From Aphelidium insulamus (taxonomy: Eukaryota > Aphelidiomycota > Aphelidea > Aphelidiaceae), in contig JAZDSV010000029.1 of assembly GCA_036784855.1 (NCBI GenBank), positions 124,001-188,000 on the forward strand: a stretch of 64,000 nt of DNA, in the 5' to 3' direction. Shown here in pieces: positions 53,885-64,000 of this stretch; positions within the stretch are counted from its first letter, which is position 1, and each line of letters starts with the position of its first letter. Both the position numbers and the translations under genes were made by a program. The notes below the pieces were generated by a model. That model was not told where the DNA came from, searched no databases, and worked only from the letters and a program-made list of their open reading frames with translations.

Positions 53885-55003
53885 TCACGGTTTCAGATCC
53901 ACTAATTGCCTCGCGCCGTGACGCAACAATACCACCACCGCGGCACGATTACCACAATTAGCTGCAATATGCAACGGAGTGTTGTTGCTGGAATCAAACG
54001 ATTTGACGTTTATCTTGAGTCGCATCTCGTCAAGTAGCCAGATCATTACGTCGGGGTACACCGTGTTCCGTGCAGCCAAGTGCAACACAGACCGACCGTC
54101 AGGACTATATAGGAGTGCATCGGGGCTCCACAGCAGTTGAACCACGGCAGATGATGCATATCTGCAAGCGTACAGAAAGGGCGTCCACTGCGAGTTGTCC
54201 ATTTCGTGCAAGTTGGCACCAGGAACAGCGACCAGTGTACTTGCAACTTGCCAACTTGAGCCAGTAATGCCGACATAGTGCACTGCAGTCCGTCCCTGAG
54301 AGTCTTTGACGTTCACCAGTGCGGCATGTCGATCTTCCGGAACATGCTCAAAAAACAACTGCACTTCCGTCAGGGTGCCGCGCATAACCGCCAGATGTAG
54401 CGGGGTTCGGCCGAAAATATTTTGTTGAAATACATTTCCGCCGTGCTGAAGCAATAGCAGCACAATTTTTTCACGCTTTGGCAGTGAATCCGGACGGCTA
54501 TAGTCATGGTAGCTTTGCACTTGTCGTGCGGGGAGTAGAGCGTAGTGAAGCGGACTGGCGTGCCAGACATCTAGCGCGTTCACCGAAGCGGGGTTGTATT
54601 GCAAAAAGATCGCTGCGAGTACGAAATAATTATGCTCACATGCGTAGTGAAGTGCGATCCGACCAGATAGATCTGTGTGTGCCATGAAGTCCTGGCCTGC
54701 CTGTGACGAGAGCAGCCTCATCGCCAGTTGGGGTTGTCCCATTTGAATAGCGGCAACCAGCGGATTAGGATTTCGTACGAAATACTCGGGTATTTTTGCG
54801 TTACACGAGGGACAACTCGGCTCCTGACATCGCGGGAAGTAGATGTGTTGGGCAATGCACTCGCGGTGAAATAGGTGCCCACATGGCAACCGCACAGCTT
54901 CTTCATCGTCCGACACGCCATTCAGGCAAATAGCGCATTCCATGCTCGCAGCACCAAGCTCGATCAGAAGTGCCGCGACCAACAATGCCACGTGCACGCG
55001 CAT
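53885..55003 (-). CDS. RING finger-ankyrin repeat protein with signal peptide
   Basis: Intron-free frame, 372 residues from ATG 55003. The N-terminus (MRVHVALLVAALLIELGAAS) is a textbook signal peptide or signal anchor. Immediately after it lies a complete RING-H2: CAIC, then CGHLFHREC and CPSC (C3H2C3-like spacing, with an extra RCQEPSC). About seven ankyrin repeats follow, for example GRIALHYACEHNYFVLAAIF, GRTPLHLAVMRGTLTEVQLF, GRSVLHLAARNTVYPDVMIW, NNTPLHIAANCGNRAAVVVL. RING-ankyrin proteins are normally cytosolic E3 ubiquitin ligases, so the signal peptide is odd. No other transmembrane segment is visible. Stop at 53885 is 25 bp from the end of the convergent membrane-protein gene. Confidence 0.85.
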   Translation of the reverse strand: MRVHVALLVAALLIELGAASMECAICLNGVSDDEEAVRLPCGHLFHRECIAQHIYFPRCQEPSCPSCNAKIPEYFVRNPNPLVAAIQMGQPQLAMRLLSSQAGQDFMAHTDLSGRIALHYACEHNYFVLAAIFLQYNPASVNALDVWHASPLHYALLPARQVQSYHDYSRPDSLPKREKIVLLLLQHGGNVFQQNIFGRTPLHLAVMRGTLTEVQLFFEHVPEDRHAALVNVKDSQGRTAVHYVGITGSSWQVASTLVAVPGANLHEMDNSQWTPFLYACRYASSAVVQLLWSPDALLYSPDGRSVLHLAARNTVYPDVMIWLLDEMRLKINVKSFDSSNNTPLHIAANCGNRAAVVVLLRHGARQLVDLKP

Positions 55004-55210
55004 ACGGCAAATGGACAAAGACGAAGCACAACGAAAAAGATGAAGGGCGCGAGCACGGGGTGATTAATGCAGGCAAGGGGCAAGCTGAACCTCGGGCGAA
55101 AAAACAACAACAACGAAATAAGTACGGAGCAGTGAAGAAGGTGCAATTCTAGGAAAATCCGGAGCAAGTTGTAGGAATTCGAAATTCGAATGCTTGATGC
55201 AAAATATAAA

Positions 55211-57468
55211 TCAGTTCCGTCCGCGCTGTCGCTCATCCACATTATTGCGTTGAATAATCGTGCGAGCCTCTGCAAACAGTCTTTGAAGCGTGTCGACGCT
55301 GACCGGTTTGGGGACAAATGCATAGGCGCCAAGTCCGAGACACGCTTCCTGTTCCGACAACATCGCATTGCCTGTAATGACAATAACGACAGGTAGGACT
55401 AGCTTCACGGCGTCCACGCCGGTGACACTGCTAGAAAACCGTCGTTTGACTGGCAGAAGCTCTTTCAGAAACGTAATGCCGTCCATTTCCGGCATCTGCA
55501 AGTCCAATAGCACAATGTCGGTGCACATTGGGACTGGCAGCGAGCTACTTCTCGGTGACACAGTGCAGGCACTGATAGCAGCAAGTGCTGGTGCGGCAGA
55601 ACTAAACTGCGTAACCACGCAGCCCATTCGAGACAATATTCTACCCATTATCATTCGAATAGTTTCATTGTCGTCAACCACAAATACTCGAAGTGGTCTC
55701 GATTTTCCTTCTTGCGTTGCGCTTTTTGCCCACTCGGCATCAGTTGCGCCAACGGTAGCTATCGTCGACTCCACTGCGATGGCAGCACATTGAGATAGAG
55801 AACGCTGTGCAACGGCAGCTTCAGCTGGTTGTTTGCTTCTCGATATTACGGGATTCTTTGTGGCATTAATTGACTTTAGAGGCAGCCTGACCAGAAATTC
55901 GCAACCGCTCTTGTTGGCCGGCTGTCTCACATATTGCATCGAACCACCCATGAGCTGCGTGAGTTGATAACTAATAAAAAGGCCAAGTCCCGAGCCGCCG
56001 TACGATCGAGTTATTCCCGCGTCCTGCTGGCTAAACTTACGAAAGAGCCGATGCTCAAACTCTGACGTAATTCCAATCCCCTCATCATTGACGCGAATCT
56101 CCAAAGTTCGAGCACCGACAACGGCTGCGTTCACGCTAATGGTACCGGTCGAGGTAAACTGTGGCGATCAGTCTAAATATCACTAAAAGTGAGGATCTCA
56201 CCTTAACGGCATTGGAAAGCAAGTTGTTGACAATCTGAAGCAGTCGCATCTCGTCCATCAGCGTCATGGATGGGACCGATGCGTCTATGGTGCATTCGAG
56301 ACCAAGATTTTTCGCCTGGCACGACATCCGATACATGTTTACGCAGCGCTTGATCGTGGCCGGCACATCGCACGGCACAGTGCAAATGTCGATTTTGCCA
56401 CTGGAGATCTTGGAAGCGTCCAGTACATTGCCGACTATTGTGGTGAGCAGATGTGTGCAGTCCAGAGCCGTCTCAATTAGATCGGCCGAGATCTGTCGGC
56501 CATGACTAACATTCTCCTTCATTAAATAGTTAACGCCTGCAAGTGCCTGAATAGGATTGCTGCCAGTTACAAATCAGTTGAAATCAATATAATAACCGTT
56601 CAGCAACTAGATACCGCAGTTCATGCGACACACAGGCCAAAAAATTGTCTTTTGCAGCGTTCGCATCTTCGGCGCGGGAAAAGAGCCCAAATATCTTGCT
56701 GATGTAGTTCTCGCTCGAAGTGTGCAGCTCGTACGACAGCAACACGACAAAGATGGAGTGGCCAAACCCCAGAGTGGACCAGTACCAAAACATCTTTCGC
56801 ATCATCTCATAGTCGATCCGCGGCTCCGCGATCCAGTACATCAGCATGGCGTGTGCCGCAAACATGGTGGCAAATGAGTATATAATCGCGCGGTGAGACA
56901 CCGAGAGCAGATTGCATATCAGTGGTATGTTGGTCACGAACAGGATGCACATTATCGCGTCTTCTGGCCGCAGCATGACGCTGATTATGCAGCTGACGGC
57001 AAAGTTTGTCGTGAATATCATCACGCAGCCGTCCAGTAGCCGCCGCACTTCATCTCGGTACGCCTCTGCTTCACACAGTTTGGGCCACCATCGCTCCAGC
57101 AGGCTCTCCAGGGGTTGATTGCGGAACCAGCAGGTTATCCGCGTCAGTCGAGCGCCAAGTGTCGCCGGGGTGCTGCCGCCAGACTCCTTATCACTCTCGC
57201 TCGGTGCAGTTACCATGGCCGTCTGTTCACCTTGCCTCTTATTGTAAATGACGAGGAGCGACGTGACCAGCGAGAGCACGAGTGCATGTCCCAGCATCGT
57301 GAGCGACTGCGTCAGAGCCACGCGGTACTCGCGCAAGTACAAAGCGGTCACACCGCCACTCAGCGTGAAGAAGGCTGATATCAGTGTGACCAGCTGGATG
57401 CGCGAGCCGCTCTGCGCCGTCTGGCTGGCGTAGAATGAGCGTCGCAGTCCGAGCGGATCGGCCATCAT
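55211..57468 (-). CDS. Membrane hybrid histidine kinase with receiver domain
   Basis: About 730 residues in four exons. The N-terminal third has six or more membrane helices (LVTLISAFFTLSGGVTALYL, LGHALVLSLVTSLLVIY, FTTNFAVSCIISVML, IMCILFVTNIPLICNLLSV, MFAAHAMLMYWIA, LGFGHSIFVVLLSYEL). After splicing, the H-box is NFLACVSHELRNPIQAL with the phospho-acceptor His. The ATPase domain shows NNLLSNAVK (N-box), NDEGIGI (G1), FRKFSQQDAGITRSYGGSGL and GLGLFISYQL (G2). The receiver domain has FVVDDNETIRM, the acceptor Asp in DIVLLDLQMPEMDG and the Lys in AFVPKPV. Hybrid kinases pass phosphate through an HPt protein to a response regulator; neither is seen here. Animals lack this family. Confidence 0.94.
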
Positions 57469-58231
57469 TGCGGATTATTTAGCTACGGTTACTCCATCAC
57501 ATTTCGGCCCCCATTCCATACGCGCACCAGCCACATGTGAAAAAATTCAAGTTGAATAACGCGCCCACACGTCGCACGGATGACTTTAGTTGTCTACGAC
57601 GTAGATTTTGTTCATGGTAGAACACGCGGTGAGATGTTGTCGCTTTCTACAACGCAATAGTTATATGTATTTACATAGGAATGTGTGTTGTTTTTTTTTA
57701 ACAATAAGGTACATAGGAATGTGTTCAGCTCGTAGAGTTTCTCGCTTAAACTCCGTCCGATTATTACCTATCTTAATGACGGCATGTCACTCTCCCTTTT
57801 ATTCAAGTTTTATAATCGCCTTCTTCGGTGCAGAAGTACATCAATGGGCGCGCTGTGTCTTGGCTGCAGTCTGCCAAGATTATAGCGGCGCTTATGAGCG
57901 CATCAATATCAGCCCGAGTGTCGAGAAGCGGTACGGCGCTATCCTGGTCGCCAATGTAATATGTATAGACTAGCACATATTAACATACTATAATATACTA
58001 ATATAATATACATAATATAATAGCACATATTAAGGTTAAATGTAGTTCAGCCGTTGAGCGGCGGGGTGTTAACGTGGCAGATATATAGGAACATCAGGTC
58101 TATCGTGGTGTTCATTATAAAAACCAAGTTGTCATCAATATACAGCTCATTGTACGCACCGGCTTTATTCTACAATATTCCGCAGTAGTGGTTAGCAGGC
58201 AATGATTAAGGACGTTGCCTGTTGATTTCCA
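57469..58231. other. 763-bp intergenic stretch with two pairs of direct repeats
   Basis: Promoter side of two divergent genes. TACATAGGAATGTGT occurs at 57672-57686 and 57710-57724 around a T-rich 23-bp spacer. TAGCACATATTAA occurs at 57971-57983 and 58021-58033 around a 37-bp AT-only-like segment. A weak open frame (57608-57973) does not look like a real gene. I see no other feature. Confidence 0.6.
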
Positions 58232-60385
58232 ATGGCGGATCATGAAGAGAGCGGCGGCGGCGAAGAAGTGGCCCTGTCCGCGGAGGAGACAAAGTACTGC
58301 CTCTGCACACACATACACACATACATGATGCTAACCATCGATACTAATGCCGCATACACATAGTCGCCTCCGCGCAAAGTTGGGTCTGAAGCCACTATCC
58401 ACGGAGGACGCGAGCAGTGGCGCCAAGCAGGCCGTCGACAACTATGCCGCGCTGCAGGCAGAGAAAAAGGCCAAAGTAGACAGTGAGGCGGTGGCAGCGC
58501 GTCTTGAACGGTATGCACTCACTTTATGGTGTATAGTGCGTGCGTGCCGGCGCTGACATTGCCGCGTGACAGGGCGCTTGCATAAGCGTCTGGCCAACCA
58601 GAAGCTGACTGGCCAGAGTCTGGGCGAACGGGCCGAGGATGATCTGGACGACTCGGCAAAGTGGATAGAGCGTAGTCGGAGGCGGCAAGTGGAAGTCGCG
58701 GCGGAACTGGCTGCTGCAAAGAGCGCGACCGACGGGGACAAGCGCCGCGCCGACTACACCGCCCAAGATCTGCGTGGCTTGCGTGTGGGCCACGCGCAAG
58801 ATAGCTTTGAGGCTGGCGAGGAACACATTCTGGTACTCAAGCGACAGCACAATACTGGACAATGAGGTGGAGGGCGACGAGCTGGTCAGCATCCAGCCAA
58901 TTAGCAAGCAAGCACACAATGCGCCCAGCAAGGCTACGTTAATGAACGAGCAGCACGGCGACGATTTATCACAGTCGATACTGGCGCAATACAACGACGA
59001 ACCAGAGGAGGAGGTGAGCGATGAACGTCTTGTCAGTATGTCTTTGTGCTAACGTTGGCGTAGTCCTTCTCGTTGGGATCGTCGCTGAAGCGCAAAAAGG
59101 CCCCGAAAGCGCGCGGGGGTGGTGGCGCTGACGCGGCGCCCGCACAGTCACTTGATTATGCCTTTGCACCGCTCACGGATTACAGTGCCGAGCCTGACAT
59201 AACCGCAGCACCGCCGCCAGAAACCTTCAAAAAACCCTCAGCCAAGAGCAAAAAGTCCAAAAAGAGCCGGCGTCAGTTCACGGCGTCCGACGATATAAAT
59301 GTCAATATTGCACTAGCGTCCTCTGCCCCGATATCAAAGGTGCTCACTGCGGGCGAGGACGACGACGAGCTTCAGGAGATGCTGGCCCTCGGTCGTCGTG
59401 CTGCGTTAAAGTCGAGAACATCTGAAATACTGGAGCAAGTATGTGCGCCCGAAGCACCCACTACCACCAATAGCAGCAGCAGCGTCAATGCATCGTCAAT
59501 TGTGCTGTCCGAGACGTCAGAGTTTGTGCGCAACTTGGCTGCCGTGTCAGCGTCGGCGAGCAGCGGCAGCGCTCCCAGCCAATGGTTCGGTTCTCTCAGT
59601 CTGCTACTGCCGCCGCCACCGCTGGCACTGATACTAAGGTGGCCATGGATGAAGATGTGCGCGATAATGATGATGTCGATGCAATAGAGGACGACAGCCA
59701 AACTGGCAACGACAACGAAGAGCTGGAGCGTGTCCAACTGCTGGAAGAACCAACGCTCAACAAGGGAATCGGTTCGGCGATGGAGTTGATGCGGCAGAAG
59801 GGATTAATTGAACTGGCAAGCCGCGATGATTTGGTGCGCGATGAAAAAATGGCCGAGCAGCAAAAGTGGGAACTGAAGCGGCGCCTGGACGAGGAACGGC
59901 TGCAAAAACAGGTGCCACCCTCAAGAAGCGTGAGTATGAAGAGCTACGCCTGCGCCAGAGTATGGAGCGCTACAAAGACTACAACCCCGAGGTCAATCTG
60001 CACTACGCCGACGAGTTCGGGCGCACACTCTCCACCAAGGAGGCATGGAAACAGCTGTGTCATCGGTTTCACGGCAATGACTCGGGCAAGCGCAAAACCG
60101 AGAAACGTCTCAAAAAGATTGCCGAGGAGCAGAAGGCCATGAAAATTGGCGGCTCGGAGCGACAGTTGGGCTTTGTATCGACCGTGGTGGAGCAGCAAAA
60201 GCAGCTCGGTGTTTCGCACATTGTTCTCACTGGCAGTCACAAGAGGTATTGGTTGTAGCATATGTGCGCAGCATTTGATATGGCTCACAACTGTGCGCAG
60301 TCAATTGGTTGCTCCCACAGCCGCAGCCGCTTCATCGAGCACGAAAAACAATCTTGCCAAGAAAATAAAATCAATAAATAAATAA
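58232..60385 (+). CDS. SART1: SART1/Snu66, U4/U6.U5 tri-snRNP protein
   Basis: Starts MADHEESGGGEEVALSAEET, then LRAKLGLKPL, VDNYAALQAEKKAKVDSEAV, RLANQKLTGQSLGERAEDDL, DSAKWIERSRRRQVEVA, YTAQDLRGLRVGHAQDSF, and ILVLKDSTILDNEVEGDELV after a splice. A Lys-rich middle (AKSKKSKKSRRQF) is followed by ELQEMLALGRRAALKSR. The C-terminus has LNKGIGSAMELMRQKGLIEL, MERYKDYNPEVNLHYADEFG, KEAWKQLCHRFHGNDSGKRK, TEKRLKKIAEEQKAMK and VSHIVLTGSHKS. This is the SART1/Snu66 pattern, an essential spliceosome component that joins the tri-snRNP to the pre-mRNA-bound complex. An intron near 59546-59601 restores frame to SATAAATAGTDTKVAMDED. One frame break lies at an A run (59904-59908). Its stop is 24 bp from the convergent DDB1 stop. 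Confidence 0.93.
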
Positions 60386-60409
60386 TAAAATAAATGCAAA
60401 TCTTTGTAT

Positions 60410-63400
60410 TTATACATTATGAGGTGCAATTGCGCAAATCTGCTGCACAATGTCTGTCAGTTCTGGCAGCGGGCAGCGGGACGGTTCTGGCATCGTTGCC
60501 AAAAGCTTTTCCCGCACGTTGCTGTCCAGCAACAAAAATGTCGAGATGAAATCGGCGTCCACAAAGCCGTGCGCCTCCCCGGCACGGCCATACTGCGAGT
60601 GCAGTGCCCGGTGTTCTCGATGTGGCGAGTCGCACTCCTCGCCCATGTGCAGACGTTCCATCGCTGCTTCCAACTGCTGCAGCGCCGCGTATTGGTGTGC
60701 CCTTATTCTACGCACGCACCGCACGGCGCCCGACACCCGACGTACACCAGTCGCCGCTGTCCCACTGTGCAGAGTATTACTGGCACGTATATAACTGTCA
60801 ATTCAAGTACTTGCCACGCTGAATACGATTGATAAAGTCGGCCGAGTGGAATGCGGCCGAGTGCTTCAGTCTCATGCCGCACAGTGCCGCCCCTTTCTGC
60901 CGGTAGCGCCACGGGACGGTACACATACAGATTGCCGTCCTGTTCGGCGCCAACAAAACATTGATTGCCATTGTGGCCGAAGCAGCAGACCGCCGTCATC
61001 CAATTTGGCGCCACGTCCTGTGCCACACGGCGCAGCTCGTTTGTGGCTCGATCAAAGAGCAGCAAACTAACCGATTTCATCACATCGCCCACCAGAACCT
61101 GATCATTGCCGCAAACATCCAGCTGCAGCGCCACAACTTGGCCAGAGTGTGCACAGATGGGTTTAAACACCATCTTTGATGTATGATTGTCGGTCAGATC
61201 CGGCGCGCACGAAAACACCACAACCTTGTTATTTATCGCGCACACAACTTTGTCGGCCAGTTGGCGGATGCAGTATGCGGCGCCTTTGATGACGACCTCG
61301 CCGCAGAGTCGCAGCGAGCTTGCGTCGGCGGAGAACATCAGCAACCGACCACGCTCGCAGTCCTCCTCGCCGGGCAGAGTGTACGCTGTGCCCACAATAA
61401 AAAACGGTGCGTCCGAGCAAGGGAACGCCACAGATTCCAACGACTGTGCGCGTTCATTCTTGTCTCAGCTCAAACTTGTGCATCACTGTAGATTTAATCC
61501 AATAGCCGAAAGAACTTAGTAGCACCTACAAGAGAATGAACGATCGTCCAGGACCTTGAGAAAACACGTTTCGGTGGCGTCGTGCTGATTGTACGCAGTG
61601 GAGCAAGTAATTACACCAACCAGCCTGTTGCTTGGCTGATGCACGATTCGGCGTACCTGCTCGCCCATCGGTATAGTCTGCACTTGCAAACGCTGCCCAC
61701 CTGTCGACTCCATCGAGGCGAAATAGAGTGAATTGTCCTGGACGAGAGCGTAGTGCATCAGCCAGTCTTGCCCCACAGTTTTCAAGGCGGTTATACCACG
61801 GCAATTTGTGATGTTGATGTGCAGAATCGCAGAGCAGCGCCATCACTTCTGATCACAGTCATCTTGTCACAGCAGGCTAGAACAATTGCCAGGTCGTGTG
61901 TATGCAACATAAGCGGCGTGCTGCCCAACCGCGCCTCCTTCACCTGGCCACTGACGGCTCCATCAATAATTGCGGCATATAATAGGCGACCGTCTCCTGT
62001 ACATCAATGCATGTCAGTGAAAGTTTAACGAGGCAGGAGTATTGAATTTCAATTAATAATCGTACGCACCTGAGCCGACCAACAGATGCCGACTGGCCAG
62101 GCCGCTTGAACTCGTGTCAGTGCCGCTAATGAAGGCCAATGATCGCGGAATGCAATCAAGTACAAGCTTCATATCAGCTCTGCCGTCGTCCGCCATGCCG
62201 CATCGCCTGCGGACAACAGTTCCATCCCACAGGCCGATCCAGCATGTTTCAGGGTCGCCAGGTATAAACGCCAAGCACGATACCGCGCCAGACATTGCAC
62301 ATTTTCCCGCCACGGAAAAGCCACCAGACTTGTCCGCGGGCAGCCTCCAGCCGGTATACACAGTGAACATCATTTTCCGCCACCGCGACCGCCAAAATGC
62401 CATCCTGGTAACTAGCGCAAGTTATCACTGAAGATGCTCGCTCTGGCGTCCACTGTATTGACGGTGTAGCCACACTTTCAGAAACAAATGTGGTGCAGTC
62501 AACCGCAAGCACGGCCTTCTGCGTCACCTGCAGTAGCAGCTGCGAGCACGGTGTGGCGGCCATCAGCAGCGTTTTGGCCGTGTGATCAATAGCGCTGCGG
62601 CAAAACACCTGCTGCACTGTCGTCACCTGGCATGCCACATCAAACGTACAGCGCAACAACACCGGGCCAAACACAGTTGCAACAGCAAGTCATGGCCATG
62701 TCGGCCGAATATTTCATTGGCGTCGCATTCCACACGGCGCATAAGGGCGGTGCATTTCTTGGCAGTTGCAGCTTCAGCGCTCCGCTACAGAAACTCCGTC
62801 GCTTATTATCCGCAAACTTCCATCGCCAAACCCGCCCGAGCATGTAACGAGTCGGGAAAAGCCTCTGGCCGACAAATCGTAATCAGCGCCGAGCGCCACA
62901 AAGTCCGTGATGGGCGCCAGATTCGTCAGCGAGTCCAGGACGGACACCTGCACAAGAGGCGAGGCATCCGTGGTTGCCGGCACTCTACCCGAGACTTCAC
63001 GACGACAGGACCATCGCATCAGCTGCGAGTCTCCAAAATGTGATCCCACCATCAATGTGTCGACGCTGACAAACTGGAGACAGGACGGAATGGAGACGCG
63101 GCCTTCCACGCGATAAATTGACAATTCGGGCAACGCTCTTCCCGGAACCAACTGCAGCAAGTACAACGCGCCCAAATTATCGCCGAGGGCAAATTGGGTA
63201 CCACCAGACGCAAGTACCGGACACGCAGCCAGCATGATTGTTGGCGGGTCAAGTGTCAGCGTCGACGGCGGATGAGCGCCGGATATTAGCATGATCTTGT
63301 GGTCCGACACCACAAGGACCGCGCAGTTGGACAACCTCGACACTGCATCATCACCACCGGACTGAAACATTACCGGCAGAATGAGGCGTGCTGTCGCCCC

Positions 63401-64000
63401 GACATTCTCCGCGCTGAACGGGCCTGTGTGCAAAGTTACAGCGCGCTGTTTGTGGCTGTGAGTAGTGATGTGGCGCTGGCCATTAGCGTCCTGGTGCAGA
63501 ATAGCAAACGGGGCACCGCTCTGTTCAGAATGCCGTGTCAGCGCTGTTTCCGACTTGTCCATCGAGGCCGGCAAGAAGGCCAGAGCAATCACCGCCAGTT
63601 CCGACAGTCTGCCACGCGTGCTTAGACAATGCAACAAAATCCTTCAGTGAGCGGTGGACGCACCGCAAGCTGTCCACTGCGGGCGCCTTATCGCCACCTG
63701 TCCGCACAACAACCCTCTTGAGTACACCTTGATGCGCATGCACCAGCACAGTTATGCACCCGCCAAGCGCCGATGCGCTCATAAGCATGCCAGCGCCGCC
63801 CGCCGAGTCTGCTGCCACGCGGTACATGTCATCACGCAGAGACACGGTGCAGTGCACGACCAGGTCACACCGGTCCGCATGCCATACAAGGCACCACAAG
63901 GTGGAGCGGTCCGTGAGCACCAGCAGCACGCGATCAGAGCCATCGCCGTCACCCTGCCCGTTGTCCGTCACGCCACACATGGCCGCTATGCGACCGTATA
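60410..64000 (-). CDS. DDB1: DDB1-family triple beta-propeller protein, 5' end outside window
   Basis: Only the C-terminal part is in the window; the gene runs off the right edge. Visible blocks: GAPFAILHQDANGQRHITTH, GTQFALGDNLGALYLLQLV, LMVGSHFGDSQLMRWSC, LTNLAPITDFVALG, RLVTCSGGFGDGSLRIISDG (VTCSGAFKEGSLRIIRNG in human), GRLLMFSADASSL, VIKGAAYCIRQLADKVVCAI, QVLVGDVMKSVSLLLFDRAT, VAPNWMTAVCCFGHNGNQCF, RAHQYAALQQLEAAMERLHM and HGFVDADFISTFLLLD. The sequence and the order identify DDB1, the adaptor of CUL4 ubiquitin ligases, rather than its relatives CPSF1 and SF3B3. Several introns lie at 60737-60830, 61441-61525, 61786-61850, 61995-62070 and 62402-62450. Many of its loops are longer or shorter than in animals. 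Confidence 0.9.

Noticed and set aside
57836-57955. Possible copia-type RNase H fragment (NGRAVSWL-like reading)
   Set aside because: Only a short vague resemblance in one frame, no flanking integrase or LTR, and the catalytic acidic residues are missing.
57608-57973. Open frame of 121 codons in the gap before SART1
   Set aside because: Starts in low-complexity AT-rich DNA, crosses direct repeats, and shows no domain or splice logic.
1-64000. CRISPR arrays, operons, Shine-Dalgarno sites or prophage
   Set aside because: No such repeats were seen, and introns, tRNA form and gene families show a eukaryotic nuclear genome.

Overview
The window is nuclear DNA of a small-genome eukaryote, read from about 35 protein-coding genes whose exons are joined by very short introns (mostly 37-65 nt, GT-AG, a few apparently GC-AG). 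Gene content points to a unicellular opisthokont, most likely a holozoan protist related to animals: a CSL/RBP-J transcription factor, an ALC1/CHD1L remodeler with macro domain, an Atos/FAM214 protein, a three-SH3 CD2AP/CIN85-like adaptor, TMEM62, two MFSD1-like transporters and PPT1. A hybrid histidine kinase argues against an animal. The species cannot be named from the sequence. TAA, TAG and TGA are all used as stops, so the genetic code looks standard.

Layout. 0-10 kb: 3' end of CHD1L (+), TMEM62-like (-), a tail-anchored protein (+), a seven-helix membrane protein (-), a decayed non-LTR retroelement, PPCS (+). 10-20 kb: Atos-like (+), a two-module glycosyltransferase (GT61 plus O-fucosyltransferase, +), a secreted Cys-rich protein (-), pyrroline-5-carboxylate reductase (+), a secreted repeat protein (-). 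20-37 kb: aspartyl-tRNA synthetase (+), MFSD1-like A (-), RTF1 (+), a large unrecognised helical protein (-), three-SH3 adaptor (+), unrecognised nuclear-type protein (-), MFSD1-like B (+), TIMM13 (-). 37-50 kb: tRNA-Asp, mLST8 (+), NudC (+), CSL (+), MAF1 (-), a possible small gene (+), PPT1 (+), WDR59 (+). 50-64 kb: tyrosinase (-), multi-pass membrane protein (+), secreted RING-ankyrin protein (-), hybrid histidine kinase (-), SART1 (+), 3' part of DDB1 (-).

The genome is extremely compact: neighbours are 24-150 bp apart at many places, two convergent pairs overlap through their stop codons, and two stop codons lie inside AATAAA. Three genes of the TORC1 circuit (mLST8, WDR59 of GATOR2, and the Pol III repressor MAF1) lie within 12 kb beside a tRNA gene, and several neighbours are lysosomal in animals (MFSD1 twice, PPT1). 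The most unusual items are the GT61-O-FucT fusion, a CSL protein that ends before the usual TIG domain with a consensus CSL site upstream of its own gene, and a RING-ankyrin protein with a signal peptide. Two genes (RTF1, SART1) show one-base frame breaks at A homopolymers, which may be assembly errors. Gene spans below run from start to stop codon and include introns.
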